From NCBI GenBank assembly GCA_013397455.1, contig VYZB01000271.1, forward strand, positions 492,387-556,386: DNA of 64,000 bases, given 5' to 3'. The DNA is from Crotophaga sulcirostris. Its lineage: Eukaryota > Chordata > Aves > Cuculiformes > Crotophagidae. A program made the translations under genes and the position numbers. The number at the start of each line of letters is the position of its first letter. Within the stretch, counting starts at the first letter, position 1. This document shows, piece by piece, positions 13,666 to 26,258 of the stretch. The notes beneath the pieces are model-generated. The model made no database searches and was not told the origin of the DNA. It worked only from the letters and a program-made list of their open reading frames with translations.

Positions 13666-16600
13666 CTGTACTCCAAGGTACAGCCCAGCAGCCAAAGAAA
13701 GTCATTTTTATGTTGGAATATGTGGAATGGTGCTAGTTGCAGCCAGGCAGGTTTCTGTTTGCCAAGCTCTTACATGGTAATAGGGACGTTGCACTCTTGC
13801 AGGGCAATAATTTCAGTCCCAACAAGGAAACTGGATAATTACAGAGAAAAGCAGCAGGCGCTTCAATCATTCCTACTCTGTGTCAGGTCTTTTTAAATGT
13901 CATTGAAAAGAAATAGTGGGATAATGAAGGCCTTGACTCACTTTCAAAGCACCTGACAGGACAGCCAAGAGGAAGCAACAAGGTTAGGAGGGCTACCTCA
14001 TCCTTCCTGGTTCCTGGGGACTGACCCTGGAGGGTGTGAGATCTGAGACAGGATGAGATAATCACAGGATGGCATAAAAGAGAAATATAGTCATGTGAAT
14101 TCTTTTGCTCTAGATGTCTCCAATTTAAGAACAAACCTCCTGACTTTACCTTGGTTGATCTTGTTCACTTTGTATTTTGCTTGTGGCTCTTCTTCACCAT
14201 TTTCCCTTTTACATAGCATCAGAAAAGCATTAACTCATGACTTTGTTCCATTCCGCTGACATAACTGCTTGAATATCCTTCCTGATGTTTTGGCATACAT
14301 CACTTGGACAGACACTTAGAAATTTAAACCATGGAAGCTGGAGGACGTTCTAAAAAATTAGAAAATATGTGGACTGCTCTTCTGTTATTTTAACAATATG
14401 AAGACTCAACACTTCTGTAGCTCTGCCAGCAAAGGCATGAAAATATGTGCTTACACTGCACAAACACAGAACCGAGCACATTGATTTTTAGACGTAAAAC
14501 ACACTTTTACTACATACTGAGCACACACATGCTATAGCCCCCACATTTGCACACACATATTTACAGCACATTAGGAAGGCACAGGTTATTTTCACTCATT
14601 TCTATAGGCAACAAAAGCATGGGCACTGAGGGAGTACACATACATAGAGCATGCAAACAAATCATCCATTCATTCTATGTAAGAAAGACTGACGTCTACA
14701 AATCAAGAATTACACCTGTATATCCATTTAGAGTAAATCTGACAATTGCAAATGTACAGTTGCTGTAAAAGGAAATAATGTACCTGATATACTCAAAAAG
14801 CACCCTTAATTGTTCAGTCCAGAAAACAGAAAAACAGAACAATTAAATGAAATGACACGTACGTATGCACTGTATGCGCACAAAATGTACACTGGTGAAA
14901 GCCCAATGCCATAAACAAATACAGTATTCCCAAAAGGGTTATCCATACTCTAATGTTGTTCTCAAATGCACACAGGTAGTTCCTTAACCATATGTTCACC
15001 TGTACAAATATATGGCAGAAAAACAAAGCCCATTGCACTGATTAAGGAGCCCAAAATTCACACTTTAGAAATGAGAAACACTTCACAAATACCCCAATAC
15101 ACAACTCGTGCATAAAAGTTTTATATGTGCTCCATAAAAAATAATTCATATGTCTTAAAAGGCTGCTGCATTTAATAAGCCCAAAGCAATGGGGGTTGCA
15201 TTTCATCCTGTGGTTCAGAGCACAGCAGGTAGAACAGAGGGTCTGAGATCCCTGCTGGCCCCACAGAGGTTCAATACCTATAGATCATAAACCATTGGTT
15301 GGGTTTAACCTTCTCCCAGAGTAAGCACCTGCACTGCTGGCTGTGCTGCCCTGCGCTAGCCCTGCTGTCTAAGCTCTGTGTCAGGACTGCCACGCTGCTG
15401 CCCCAGCCCAGAGGCACCTGGAGATTCATTAGCAACTCTCCCATTCTTTGCCCCCAACCAGGGGACTCAGGATTTGGGCTTATGGGGGGTGAAGTACTGC
15501 AACTTTCACACGGGCATCTGAGTCACCTCTGTGCCCTCGCTGCTCACTGCCTGTACAACTACAGAGGAGGGCAGCAGTCACAAGTTCCACCCAGCTCGAG
15601 CCACAATCTGAGCAATGAAGCAACTGGAGGAGGTGGAGGGTAAGGGCATTTTACTCCCCTACATTGCCCAGATAAGACCTCTGATAACTTTACAGTCAGA
15701 TGATCAAGCATCCAAACAGAAACAAATACACCTAATCCAACGCCTCAGTGGGCAATGCTAGACCAGCCAGCCAGGCATGACTCCAGTATTCATCAAAAGC
15801 AGGAGGCAGAACACACTGCTGCATGCCTGGGCTCCGCACTGCCCACAGCCAGCCTTCCACTGAGGAAAGACTTGCATAAAACTTTGCAAGGAAGCACCTT
15901 ATTCCCATGTCACACCCATTCCACCAGAGGCTAAGTGTGAGATCCCAGTGATCTGCTGTGGGCCCGCAGCTGGATCTCTACACTCAGCTTCAGTTGTTTT
16001 GAGTTTCAGACCCACTTCAGCTACACACAAAGAAATCCCATGGGAAGTGATTTATTTCACCTGTTGCAGACTGTTTAAAAGTGCCTGTCCTAAACTCATC
16101 ACAAAGGCTTAGGAACAGCCAGGTATATCCACAGTCTGTTTGCTTCAGCTTCCAAAAATGCCCCTTTCTCTCCATTGTGATGAAATGTTGATTTGCTTAC
16201 ATACAGCTGTCCAGGTTAAGTGACACAAAATGCCATCCATGTCTCTCCCATGGTCATTCATCAGGGAAATCTGCATCAACACTTCTTCCTTAGTTTTGCT
16301 TTGTCAAACAGTTACAGTCCCGGTATGACAGGCTCTAGAAATGCTATAAAATTGCATCATTCTTCATATGGAGGAGGATGTCTTCCTGCTGTCGCCACCC
16401 AGCCTAACAGTAGAGCAAAGAGGGAGACACACTCAGGTTCTGCTTCATCCCCTCCCAAGTGCCTCCAACCAAGCAAAGGAGGTGGGAATCCAGAAAAACG
16501 GGGAATATCTTTCCCCCAGGTGCCCTATGTGGTGAGTAGAGCTAACCAAAAGAAAGACAAAGCAAAACAAATGGGGAGAGACTAATGAATAAAAATAACA

Positions 16601-16769
16601 GACACTCTGCTTTTCTCCTTGTAATCTCCCCACCCCAGACAGCTGTAATGTGGAAAGTATTGAAATTTAAATCACCTCAGCCTAACCTCAGCTGACAGGC
16701 TGCCGATGCAATAATCTCAGCCTGGCTACCTCCTCTCAGGAAGAACGACAAACCAACTAAAGGAAAGTG

Positions 16770-16870
16770 ATAAATTTTCAATTTTATTTTAAAATATACC
16801 AGATGGGAGATTTTATTGGAGTCATAAATATGTCAAAAACAATGTTGGTATATTATTGGAGATTGCCCCC
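16770..16870. promoter_or_regulatory. Candidate conserved non-coding element
   Basis: An AT-rich, non-repetitive block (attttattttaaaatatacc, gagtcataaatatgtcaaaa, ggtatattattggagattgc) between more GC-rich sequence. It has MEF2-like and CCAAT-like (ATTGG) cores. Composition only. Confidence 0.2.
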
Positions 16871-18774
16871 ACCAAGGGAACATCTCTCCCTGTTTAGAAG
16901 TGCCATCAGATTCTTAATAAGATGCTCCAGTTGGACTGCAGCAAAGCGGTCTGTATATTAAGCCAATTGAATTTGTATTTACCAGACATCTTTTTCCCTT
17001 CTCTGCACCCACCCCTGTTTCCAAAACGCAGGAGAAATGAGGGTGTTGAGGTCAGACTTAAGCATCACCACTTTGGGTTCTTGTTTTGTGTTGGAATATG
17101 GCTCAAACGTATTTGATTTCTCACCAGTATTTGAAAACTGAATTTCATGCCAGTCAATGAAGCTCCTTGTGATTTCCTAGAATCCCAACCAGTAGATGTC
17201 AACTAAGTTCAGCCTCACATTTAAACTAAATCAAAATCAAGCCCTTAATCCTAGCCATGGGTCAACCTCAAATTCCAGAAATAGCGCTTGGTCTCAGTCC
17301 CACCAGTCATTTCCAGAAATATGAGTAGCCTTTTGTAGCTTCTGCATCACTCCTCCTTCTGCCACTGGTGCTGTGACAGATCACAGTCGTCCGAGAGGAA
17401 GAAGCCTGATATTCACACCTTTTCATAATTTCAAAGGTTTTACAGACCTGCTCTACCAGCAATGTCTTCAAGCATGTTTCCAGCCTTCCAGTTTACTCAG
17501 GAAATCCTCATTCTCACACCATTAAATTCAAATCAATCAACTCTTCCACCATTGATTCCCATCACCAAAGAATCTGTCTGGCTCATAGACACCTTGACAC
17601 TGAAAACTGAACACAGGGCAAGTGAAAAATAACGATAATCTTATTTTATAGTTTTTCACGTAAATGGATTGCAGATTTAATCATAGACCAATGAAACTAA
17701 GAAGTCATATAGAATTAATATGAGATCTGATACATGACATATCACAGAACGATATTCTGCAGCTATAGCCAATCTAACACAGGGACAGCAGAGGGGAAGC
17801 CAAGGAAGAGGCTTAAGCAAAATGTGACTTTGCATATGTGAGAGGTCTATTGTCTTTTTAGACTTAACTTGTTCTTCAAAGTCAAAGGAGCGCTAGATGC
17901 TATTTCAGCAATCTCACAGTTTGATCATTTGCTGTAGAAGACTTTTTAAACCTTTTCAAACACAAACCACCATCAGATACACTTGTAACAAACTATTGTC
18001 CTCCTACCCACTGCCTCCAGCCCTGGACACGTCAGTCATTGGTCATGAAGCAGCAGATGTACTGAGAGGAGTCAAATCTTTTTGTTGCTTTTTAATCTGA
18101 AGGAGCAGATTAAAACATAAGAATCATACCCATCAGTCTTAAGCTTGATATATTTTGACTTAATGTACTACACAGTGAGGCTGGCATTCCTCTGGCTTTG
18201 CAGTGCTTTCGATGGGGACTCGTACAATTCATCATTGATTGGCACAAGGTCAAGGGAATCTGGCAAAGTACAAAAATGCTGGGAAAAAAAACCAGCTCAC
18301 AATAAAATGTATTTGACAAAACAGAACCCCATGCTGTGGATATGGCCTGGCTCTAAACTTCCACCCTCAGGAGGACTCACTGAGAAAGCAGAAGTGGCCA
18401 GTTCCAAGCACATTTAAAACTATAATTTCTTAAATTTCTGTCTAACAAGCCTCAGCACTGACAATGCTAGAAGAATGTGGACAAAGGCGAATTCAGGAAC
18501 ACCGCTGCCTTCATGGGTTAGGTGGTCTGCCAGGCCATTTCTGCCACAGAACTATTTTGGGCACTGATGTCTGTAAGGCTGCTATAATGGGTCATTGTAC
18601 AACAGCACAGTAAAGCTGTCACCTTTCCAGGACAGAGACTGCAGTTTATATACATCTGTACAATATCCAGCACAACTGAGCTCCAGTTCTAACAGCAGCC
18701 TCCAAGCGTTATTGCACCACAACCACAGGCAGTGATAACCTCGATAATAAAAGTAATGTACACATCAGGAATAC

Positions 18775-19250
18775 CTATGGCATAATTACACAGTTTATTC
18801 AAAGCACCTAATCAAGTTGTTCAGGGACTTAACATAAATGCAGACAGAGACAGATACTCCTAGATTAAGGAGCAAATTATGATTAGTGCAGGTATAATTG
18901 CCTTGGAAACTCAGCTTTTTCAGTCAGGCCAAGGACTGGCCAGCAACGTGTTCAGGCAAGCACTTATTTCTCCTTATGACAGATAAGCCCCAAACACTTG
19001 ATTAAGAGCAGGCTGAAAACACAGGAATTTGCCAGTTCTGCATCTTTGATCCCAGGAGAAAACTACCTCAAGCAGCGTGGTAAGCTTCAGACTTCCACTA
19101 AGATGTCTTTAGGGCATTCTCCAGTTAATATGCTACACTAATAAAGTCTATTTAATTATCTGAATAAATCTGACTATTTAATAAATCACTTAAAGGAGTA
19201 AACTCATTTAGGTATTGATTAGTTAAACTACCTGGCAATCAAGTGGTATC
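18775..19250. promoter_or_regulatory. Candidate conserved non-coding element
   Basis: A dense set of TAAT/ATTA cores with evenly AT-rich sequence (ggcataattacacagtttat, gcaaattatgattagtgcag, taggtattgattagttaaac) and no repeat signature. Inferred from composition only. Confidence 0.22.
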
Positions 19251-22200
19251 CAGGCAAGAAAGTGTTACTTCTCCAGGTCCCTCAGTTCCCAGTCCTTCTA
19301 GGACTGGGTAAACCTTCTGTCTCATAGGAAAACTGTCCCATTATCCCACTGCAGCTACACACTAGCTACAAAGATCTCAGAAGGCTACTCTACACTTGTA
19401 TTTGGTAGCCATATGCCATAGCACACAGAGAAGACCCTACATCCATCACTCCAGTATCCCATTTGGCATAGGATGGCCTTTTTCCCAGCACATCCCTGAA
19501 CACCCCTCCAGCGCTATCAGATGTCACACACACTCCCTTGTGCTCTTGATACATGTCTGCCTTCAGGAAAAATCCAAGACTCAATTCAGATGTAGAGCCA
19601 GAGGTCTGAGAACACATCCACCTTTTCATGAATTTGCAGCACCAGGAACAACCCACAGGGGTGGGGAACCTGCAAAAAATGGTCTGCAAGCAGGTCAACT
19701 CCCATAGTCCTGCTAGGACCCCTCTTTCTTGTTTCCCTGATTCTCCTTTCTCTCCCTAGCACCAATCCAGGACCTGGACAAATCAGCAGACACAGACTTC
19801 CCTCTGATGCAGCAGCTACCTTATAAATTATACAGCAAATTAAAATTACTTTATCACAGTGATAACACCATCATCTGCAGTGTTTATGGGTTAATAAATT
19901 GTGTCCATGAATGAATATGTGCTGACTCATTAACTCAGCTGCAAGTGAGCGCTGTTCATCCCTTCTGCAATACCCTGAAAACCAGTGTCCCTCTCTGCCA
20001 GGGAATTCATTTTCATTTTCCCTGCTTTGGAGAGGGGAGCGGCAGTAGGGAGAAGGAGGGAATTATTTCCTCTTGCTTGCTTCCCGCATTAGTAAAGCCC
20101 TGGAGGTTATTTAAATGGTAACTTCAAAGGAAGTATACGATGGCTCTGTTTACTGCTGTAGGAGTCTCATTTTACACTCAGATTTAAAAGCCTGTGACTC
20201 AGAGGCAAACAGCATCACTTACAGGCTTTGGAGCTTCACAGATACAGCCAGCTCAGATGCAAGGGACCAGGAGGAAAAGAAGAAACAGAAAGGATGAATT
20301 TTTTTTTATTTTTTTTTAAGCCAGGGAATGTTGGACAGGAAGGATTTCCAGGAGTATAACTTACTGGGCTCTGTTTGGAGTGATAGAGAATGGTTCCTCA
20401 TGAATAGAGAACCTAAATGCTCCAACTGGTGAGTTGAAGGCTGTTTCGTCTTAAGGACAGTAAGGGAAAGGAATTATGAACAGCTATTCTGAAGCAACAG
20501 ACAGTTACAGAGGGAAGAAAATCAGGGCTGCTCATGTACTGAGCCTCCTGCACACTTATCCACCATGTCTTTCCAGCAGGTCTTGAGGCTAGTAAGTATT
20601 AGCTGCAATCCACTCATTCTGTAGCCCTCTCCTGCTGGGGGTGGCTGTGGGTCAGGCAATGAGCTGCCTTAGTAAGGCTGGTTAAGTAGATTCACTAATA
20701 CAGGAGGAAGCTTAAAAAACCAAAATGCTCCTGGCACTTGGAGTGGAAGCTGCATTTGTGAGGACTCTTTGTTCTCTTAAGCACTGATTTCTCAGTCTGA
20801 CTTTTCAGGCTGATTTGGAAGGGAGATGAGGTTTGGAGGTAAGATAATTCTCACCACCATCAGATTAGACCCAGCCAATACAACGATCAGGACAGTACAG
20901 CTCCTTACCTACAGACTAGACCCCTTCCCACTGTTTTCATGGCTGTGTTTGGCTTTGGTCATTGGGAACCTACCACACATGTGAAATTAAGTGCATTAGT
21001 TTGAATAATCATCTTCATAGGTGTGGTGGTGTGTAGGGTTTTTCCTGGAAGCAGAGCTCCACTAGGAAAAACTCCTCTCCATCTCTGCTTAAGCAACTAA
21101 GCACATGGGAGAAGCAGGCAAGATCAAAGAAACCATCTCCATGGAGAACCTGAAGGTAGGATTTGTAAATGCAAGTGCTTCTGCAATTGGGCATATGGAG
21201 TTGTCCCTAAAACTCAAGCTGGTAATCCCGAGAACCACAGATTTTCAACTACATCTATTCATTTTTCCCATGGACATAACTAAAACGGAATCTTCTGACA
21301 AAAAGCCATTTCAACATACTTTCTGACACATTCTCCCCAATATTGCCTACAGCAGGAAGCAGCAAAATTACATGGTAGAAATATCACCTTGCGGGAGAAA
21401 TAAGCTCCAGGTAGTGCCGGCATGTACATATGGTTGAATATAACTGCTCCAAGCGTATTTCAACTTCTGTTTCCATCAGGCTGGCAAATTATTGCATATA
21501 TATTTGTCTGATAGAAAGAAAGTGGGCTCTTTTAAGGACTTTTTTCTCTGAAGAAAAAAAGGTTTGCTTTAATTAGCATCTACCAGCTAAAAGCCTTTTT
21601 TTGAGCAATTGCATCAATTCTGTTCCATTAGCCACCATATGAAGCCAGATTAGGAAATAACTTGATATATTGCTGAAAAAAGAAAGTAAATGAGAACAGT
21701 ACAACAAACCCCTCTACCTGGAAGCAAACAAACATCCAAGAGTATTGCAAAGCGGGAGTGTGGAGAATGCATAACCTTATTTATGCATTTCATTCTTTTT
21801 CAAATTATTGCAGAGGATACGAAAGCACAGAACTGGCAGCAATAGCTAATGGTCTCAAAAGCAGTTATGAACCATGGTGAGCATGTCTAGAGAAGGCAAG
21901 TAACTCTGCAAGCTCTAGCAATACGCCTGCATCCAAAGCATCCACTCCAGATGCCCAACAAGCATGTCTGATGTGTTTGCTCTCTGTCAAGTTCATGAAG
22001 AACAGCTACTCAAATAACCTTAAACCCCTTGAGGCAAAACTGTATTATCAGTTCCACCTGCATCTCCACCACTTCAGTCAATATATTCAAGGGTCCACAG
22101 GAGATCAAAACTCTGCTCAGATCCTGGATTATTAGAGCTTCCAAGTGACAATGGCTGGGTCTTCAAAGTGTTGTGGAAGACACTAACTAGAGAGTATGGA

Positions 22201-22919
22201 CACACTAAACAAGGTACTGTTTTTGCAAAATCTCTCTGTCACAGTTTATCCAGACAGATGGGAGGGCTGTCTTCTCCGGAAGGCTCTGTTCTAGAAGCTC
22301 AGAGATGAAAAACAAAATTTAAATTCAACAAGTGAATATTCATAAGCTAACTTCACTAGACTATTCTATATTTAGAAGCCTTTGCTTGAGAACCTGCCTC
22401 CCCAAACCAGCCATTTAAACTAATGAACCATCCCCACTGACACTAGCTCTGAACCTTCTCAACACAGAAGCTCAGCAAACGTCTCTTGGCAGATCTGGAG
22501 TTGATGGGAACGTTTCCCTCACGTAAAGCAACTGAGCCAGCTCTACATCCATCGGTAAAGCCTGAATGCAATCTGTTTTATCGTGTTCTCTCCTCCCAGC
22601 TTCACATCATGGTAATAAAACATCATTTCTCACCTGTGACTTCCCCCTTGTGTAGAAGAAACACTGGGAAAAATCATTTTGACTGACTAGTTTTCTTCTG
22701 CACACAGCTCCATCCTCCCTGCATAATGACCAGCTCCTAATTGCAATGCCAGTTCCCTGGCAGTGCCACTCCTGCCTTAGCTGAAACAGCACATGGCAGT
22801 CATGCCTCCCCAGTTAAACCCCATGTAGCAGCCTGTCATTCGTTCTAAATATTTAAAAAAGCAGTGGAAACACACTTCACCCTGACCCGAGCGAGGAGCA
22901 AGACTGACATTCAGAAGAG

Positions 22920-23240
22920 ACTAAGTAGTCCAGTGAAAAGAAGATATTGATTGTGCAGAGTAGAGAATTTAGGATCCTCAGAAACCCATTTTCTGTAATG
23001 GCATTATTTACTATGCAGTCTCTGTAACAATACACCCAGACAGGGTTCATTAGTATGCTAAAAACAGGCTTCTAACCCAATACAGTTAAATTATGTAAGA
23101 CTGCATGGATACCGATTTTAATATTAAATCATGTCACTTTATTAATGCATCCACACCAAAGTTAAGTATTTTGACATAAATATATGTCCAGGCAGACTAC
23201 ATCTTTATGCTTAAAGATGGTTAAAAATAACTCTTTCATT
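22920..23240. promoter_or_regulatory. Candidate conserved non-coding element
   Basis: About 320 bp of AT-rich, non-repetitive sequence with several homeodomain and POU-type cores (gttcattagtatgctaaaaa, ttttaatattaaatcatgtc, ctttattaatgcatccacac). There is no coding pattern. Inferred from composition only. Confidence 0.24.
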
Positions 23241-26229
23241 GTATTGATCATTTCTGGCTAGGTGAACGGGCCCAGCCAAAAGGTTGTTTCTGGCTCCCGC
23301 ATTCAATCACGTCATTCGTTCTTTTATCCACTGTACCATTCTGGTGCATTTTCTGACTACTACACCATGCACAAAAAAGGACTGTTTTCAGAAGACTACA
23401 CAAGACCTTTGCCACCTCCTTGTATAGATATCATTTCTGCTTGCGTTCTTAAAGGCCAGAGCCTTAGAAAGAATAAAGAATAATAAAGACAAGATTCAAC
23501 TGCAATATTTGCACTATTTTAGGGAGTACATCTCAAACATAAAAAGATACTGCAAGTCTACCTTAAATAATAACAAAAAACCCAATCACTGTTTCCAATT
23601 CCTGATCCTCTTAAATATATCTGAAGCTATCATTGGGGACAGGTGATTTAAGCAAATAATGCCTTTAGATTGCTATTTGGATCACAGCGATATTTCCTGG
23701 ACTGCTGCTGACACACAGGCTGAGATGCAGTCCCTTTTTCAGGCAGCTCTCAGTCTAAATGGATGATGTTTACTCCTCATTTGCACAATAAAGAACTGAA
23801 GCAAAGAAAAACAAATTACATGTCCAAGAACTCTGTTTACATCAGTTCTTTTATCATCCTCATCACTGAAGTAGCTGAGTATCTCTGCCTAGTATGTTGA
23901 CCAGACTATGTTAAAGAAACATTATCACACACAGAAAAATCTGTCTCAGAGCCTGGAATTAGAACCTAGATTATCCAGATCCAGCTTCAGTCCTCCTGCC
24001 TGACCCTGAGGACACTTTCCTCTCAACAAATCTATGAAGTGAAAAAGTGTTGGCCCTGGAGAGTGAAATATTGGATTTGGGGAATTTACTCCTAGAGAAC
24101 TTCAGAGTCAAACTGAAATTTCCTATCATTAAGACAAGGTAGCAGCAGTGATGGAAAGTAACAAAAGTGTTTCTTTAAGTGACAGAATTGACGTTTTTGT
24201 GATTTGAAACTCATTGCTAGGATTTTAAAGTGCTGATTATTGTATCATCAAATTGGAACCCAGCTGGTAAGTATCAATGATATGAGAAACTCAGAAGAGA
24301 AACAGTGACCCCATTATACATGAAAGCGCACTGCTATTTTAGCTGAAAAAATGTATGCTTTTTCAGTCTTGTATTGCATTGCAGGAGTTCCTCTTTGATT
24401 TTTTTCTTAGGAGAAACCCCATGCAGATTCATCTGTGAAGCTATATTGCAGGATTGGAGACACGAGATGAGTCCAGGAAAAGCTGCAAAGCCGGTTTCAG
24501 CTTCCCTACAGATGGAGAATCCATAACCACACATATAATTGCTGAAGGCTGCAGATGAAATCCTGGCTCCAGAAAATTCAGTGACTACATTTTCCGCAAT
24601 TTTAAGAGGGCCAAAACTTTTTCTCTGAAGCTTTGGCTCCACCAAACAGTTGATCTAGTTGTGAAATATATACTAGTAGATCAAAAATGCCAAAATCACA
24701 GGACAACAAACTGAACTGACACAAACAAACCTGATACTTTGTATTAGGTTAACAGGTGTGCTCCGAAGAGTTTCAGATGAAGTTACTACTGTCTGTCCTC
24801 TACAACCAGTATAAACACCACAATGTATTCAGGCTACTTCAACAGCAGAGACATTGTGTGTCTCATTCACATTAAACACATAGTGCCTAGTAATTTAGCA
24901 ACATCCAAATGGTTTTTAATGTTCATGAAACTGTTGTCTGTGCTCTTATCGCAAGGAACTTGTAAGACCACCTGTGTAAGAGAACTGAACAATTTAGCTT
25001 TGTGTCCTAGGGCAAGGATGCTGATCTACACCATTCTCCCTCACAGAACAGCTGCATCTGAGAAAAGTCTTTATAGAAAAGTCTGCCAGACTGCACAGTC
25101 AGTCAGCTTTAAGTTGATTTTTGTTCTTGGTCTTTGATTTTCCCCTCTTTGTACTGCTGGTGCTTCAGCATTAGAGGAACACATTTCTTTATCATTGTCT
25201 TGGGCAGTAATTCACTGTAGGCTCTGCTACAACATCACTGAACTCCACTACCAAAGAGCCTTGTTAGTAAAAACTGATTTCTGAATCCACAATTATTCTT
25301 ATGCTTGTCTGCACAGCCAAGAATATTTGACACATATTTTCTTGTTGTATGGGACTGAATCAGAAAAACACAAGACAGGAAAAACAAAAAAAAAATGAGC
25401 GTGATAAGCCTTGGTATATTGGAGTCTACAGCATAGTTTAACTGAAAATTGAATGCCTAGACAGCAATTATCCATGAAAGATCAGGTGACACTCAGTATT
25501 GGTGACTGGTACCAAAGCAAAATCGCATCTGTATAACAACAGTCACTTCCTAAGGGGGATCTTGGCATTCCTTCTGCAGTCACTTATATAAGAAAAGGAA
25601 GTTTATACAACATTAATAAGACTCAGAGAGATGGAGAAAGCACCAAATGAATGACTTCATGCAAACCAAAGAGCAAAATCCAGCAGCAAAGAGTCATAGG
25701 GGAAAGCAGGACTAAAGGTGAGACGGACAAAGATTAAGTGAGACTTGAGATATATTGATGAAGATGTAGAGACCAGATCCTGCCTGCGGTTGTGCCTATG
25801 AAAACCCATAGCAATGAAAGGGCTGTATTAGTCTAAGATGGGATACTAGATTTGGAAACACATCAGATGCAGTACATACAGATCTATGTCCTGACAGGAG
25901 GGAGGTAACCTCCAGCTCAAAGCCAGAATGCCAGAGACGTGCAAGAGATGTGACAAGAAAATATAAACAACCAGAATAAGGCAAGCATGTCCAGGCATTG
26001 TTGCCAAGCTCAGCAGGTATGTTACAGAGTATACCTACACTTCATCTGGCTTCAAATTGCTCCTTTTGCAGGCAATAAAATTACTGCACAAATCCCAGAG
26101 AATAAACTGAGTTAACACCCCATTAAATACAACAGACTTTCAATTCAAGGTAAGGACGTGCCTAGATTAAGCTCCCCCATACAAGCTGGCCCACGGGTAA
26201 CATACATCAGTTCTACTGACGTACGGTCT

Positions 26230-26258
26230 GAAAAAGAAAAGAAAGAAAAGAAAAAAAA
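26230..26258. repeat. Short A-rich (GAAAA)n-like tract
   Basis: Imperfect AAAAG/AAAG units ending in A8. Low-complexity sequence in the intergenic region. Confidence 0.75.
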
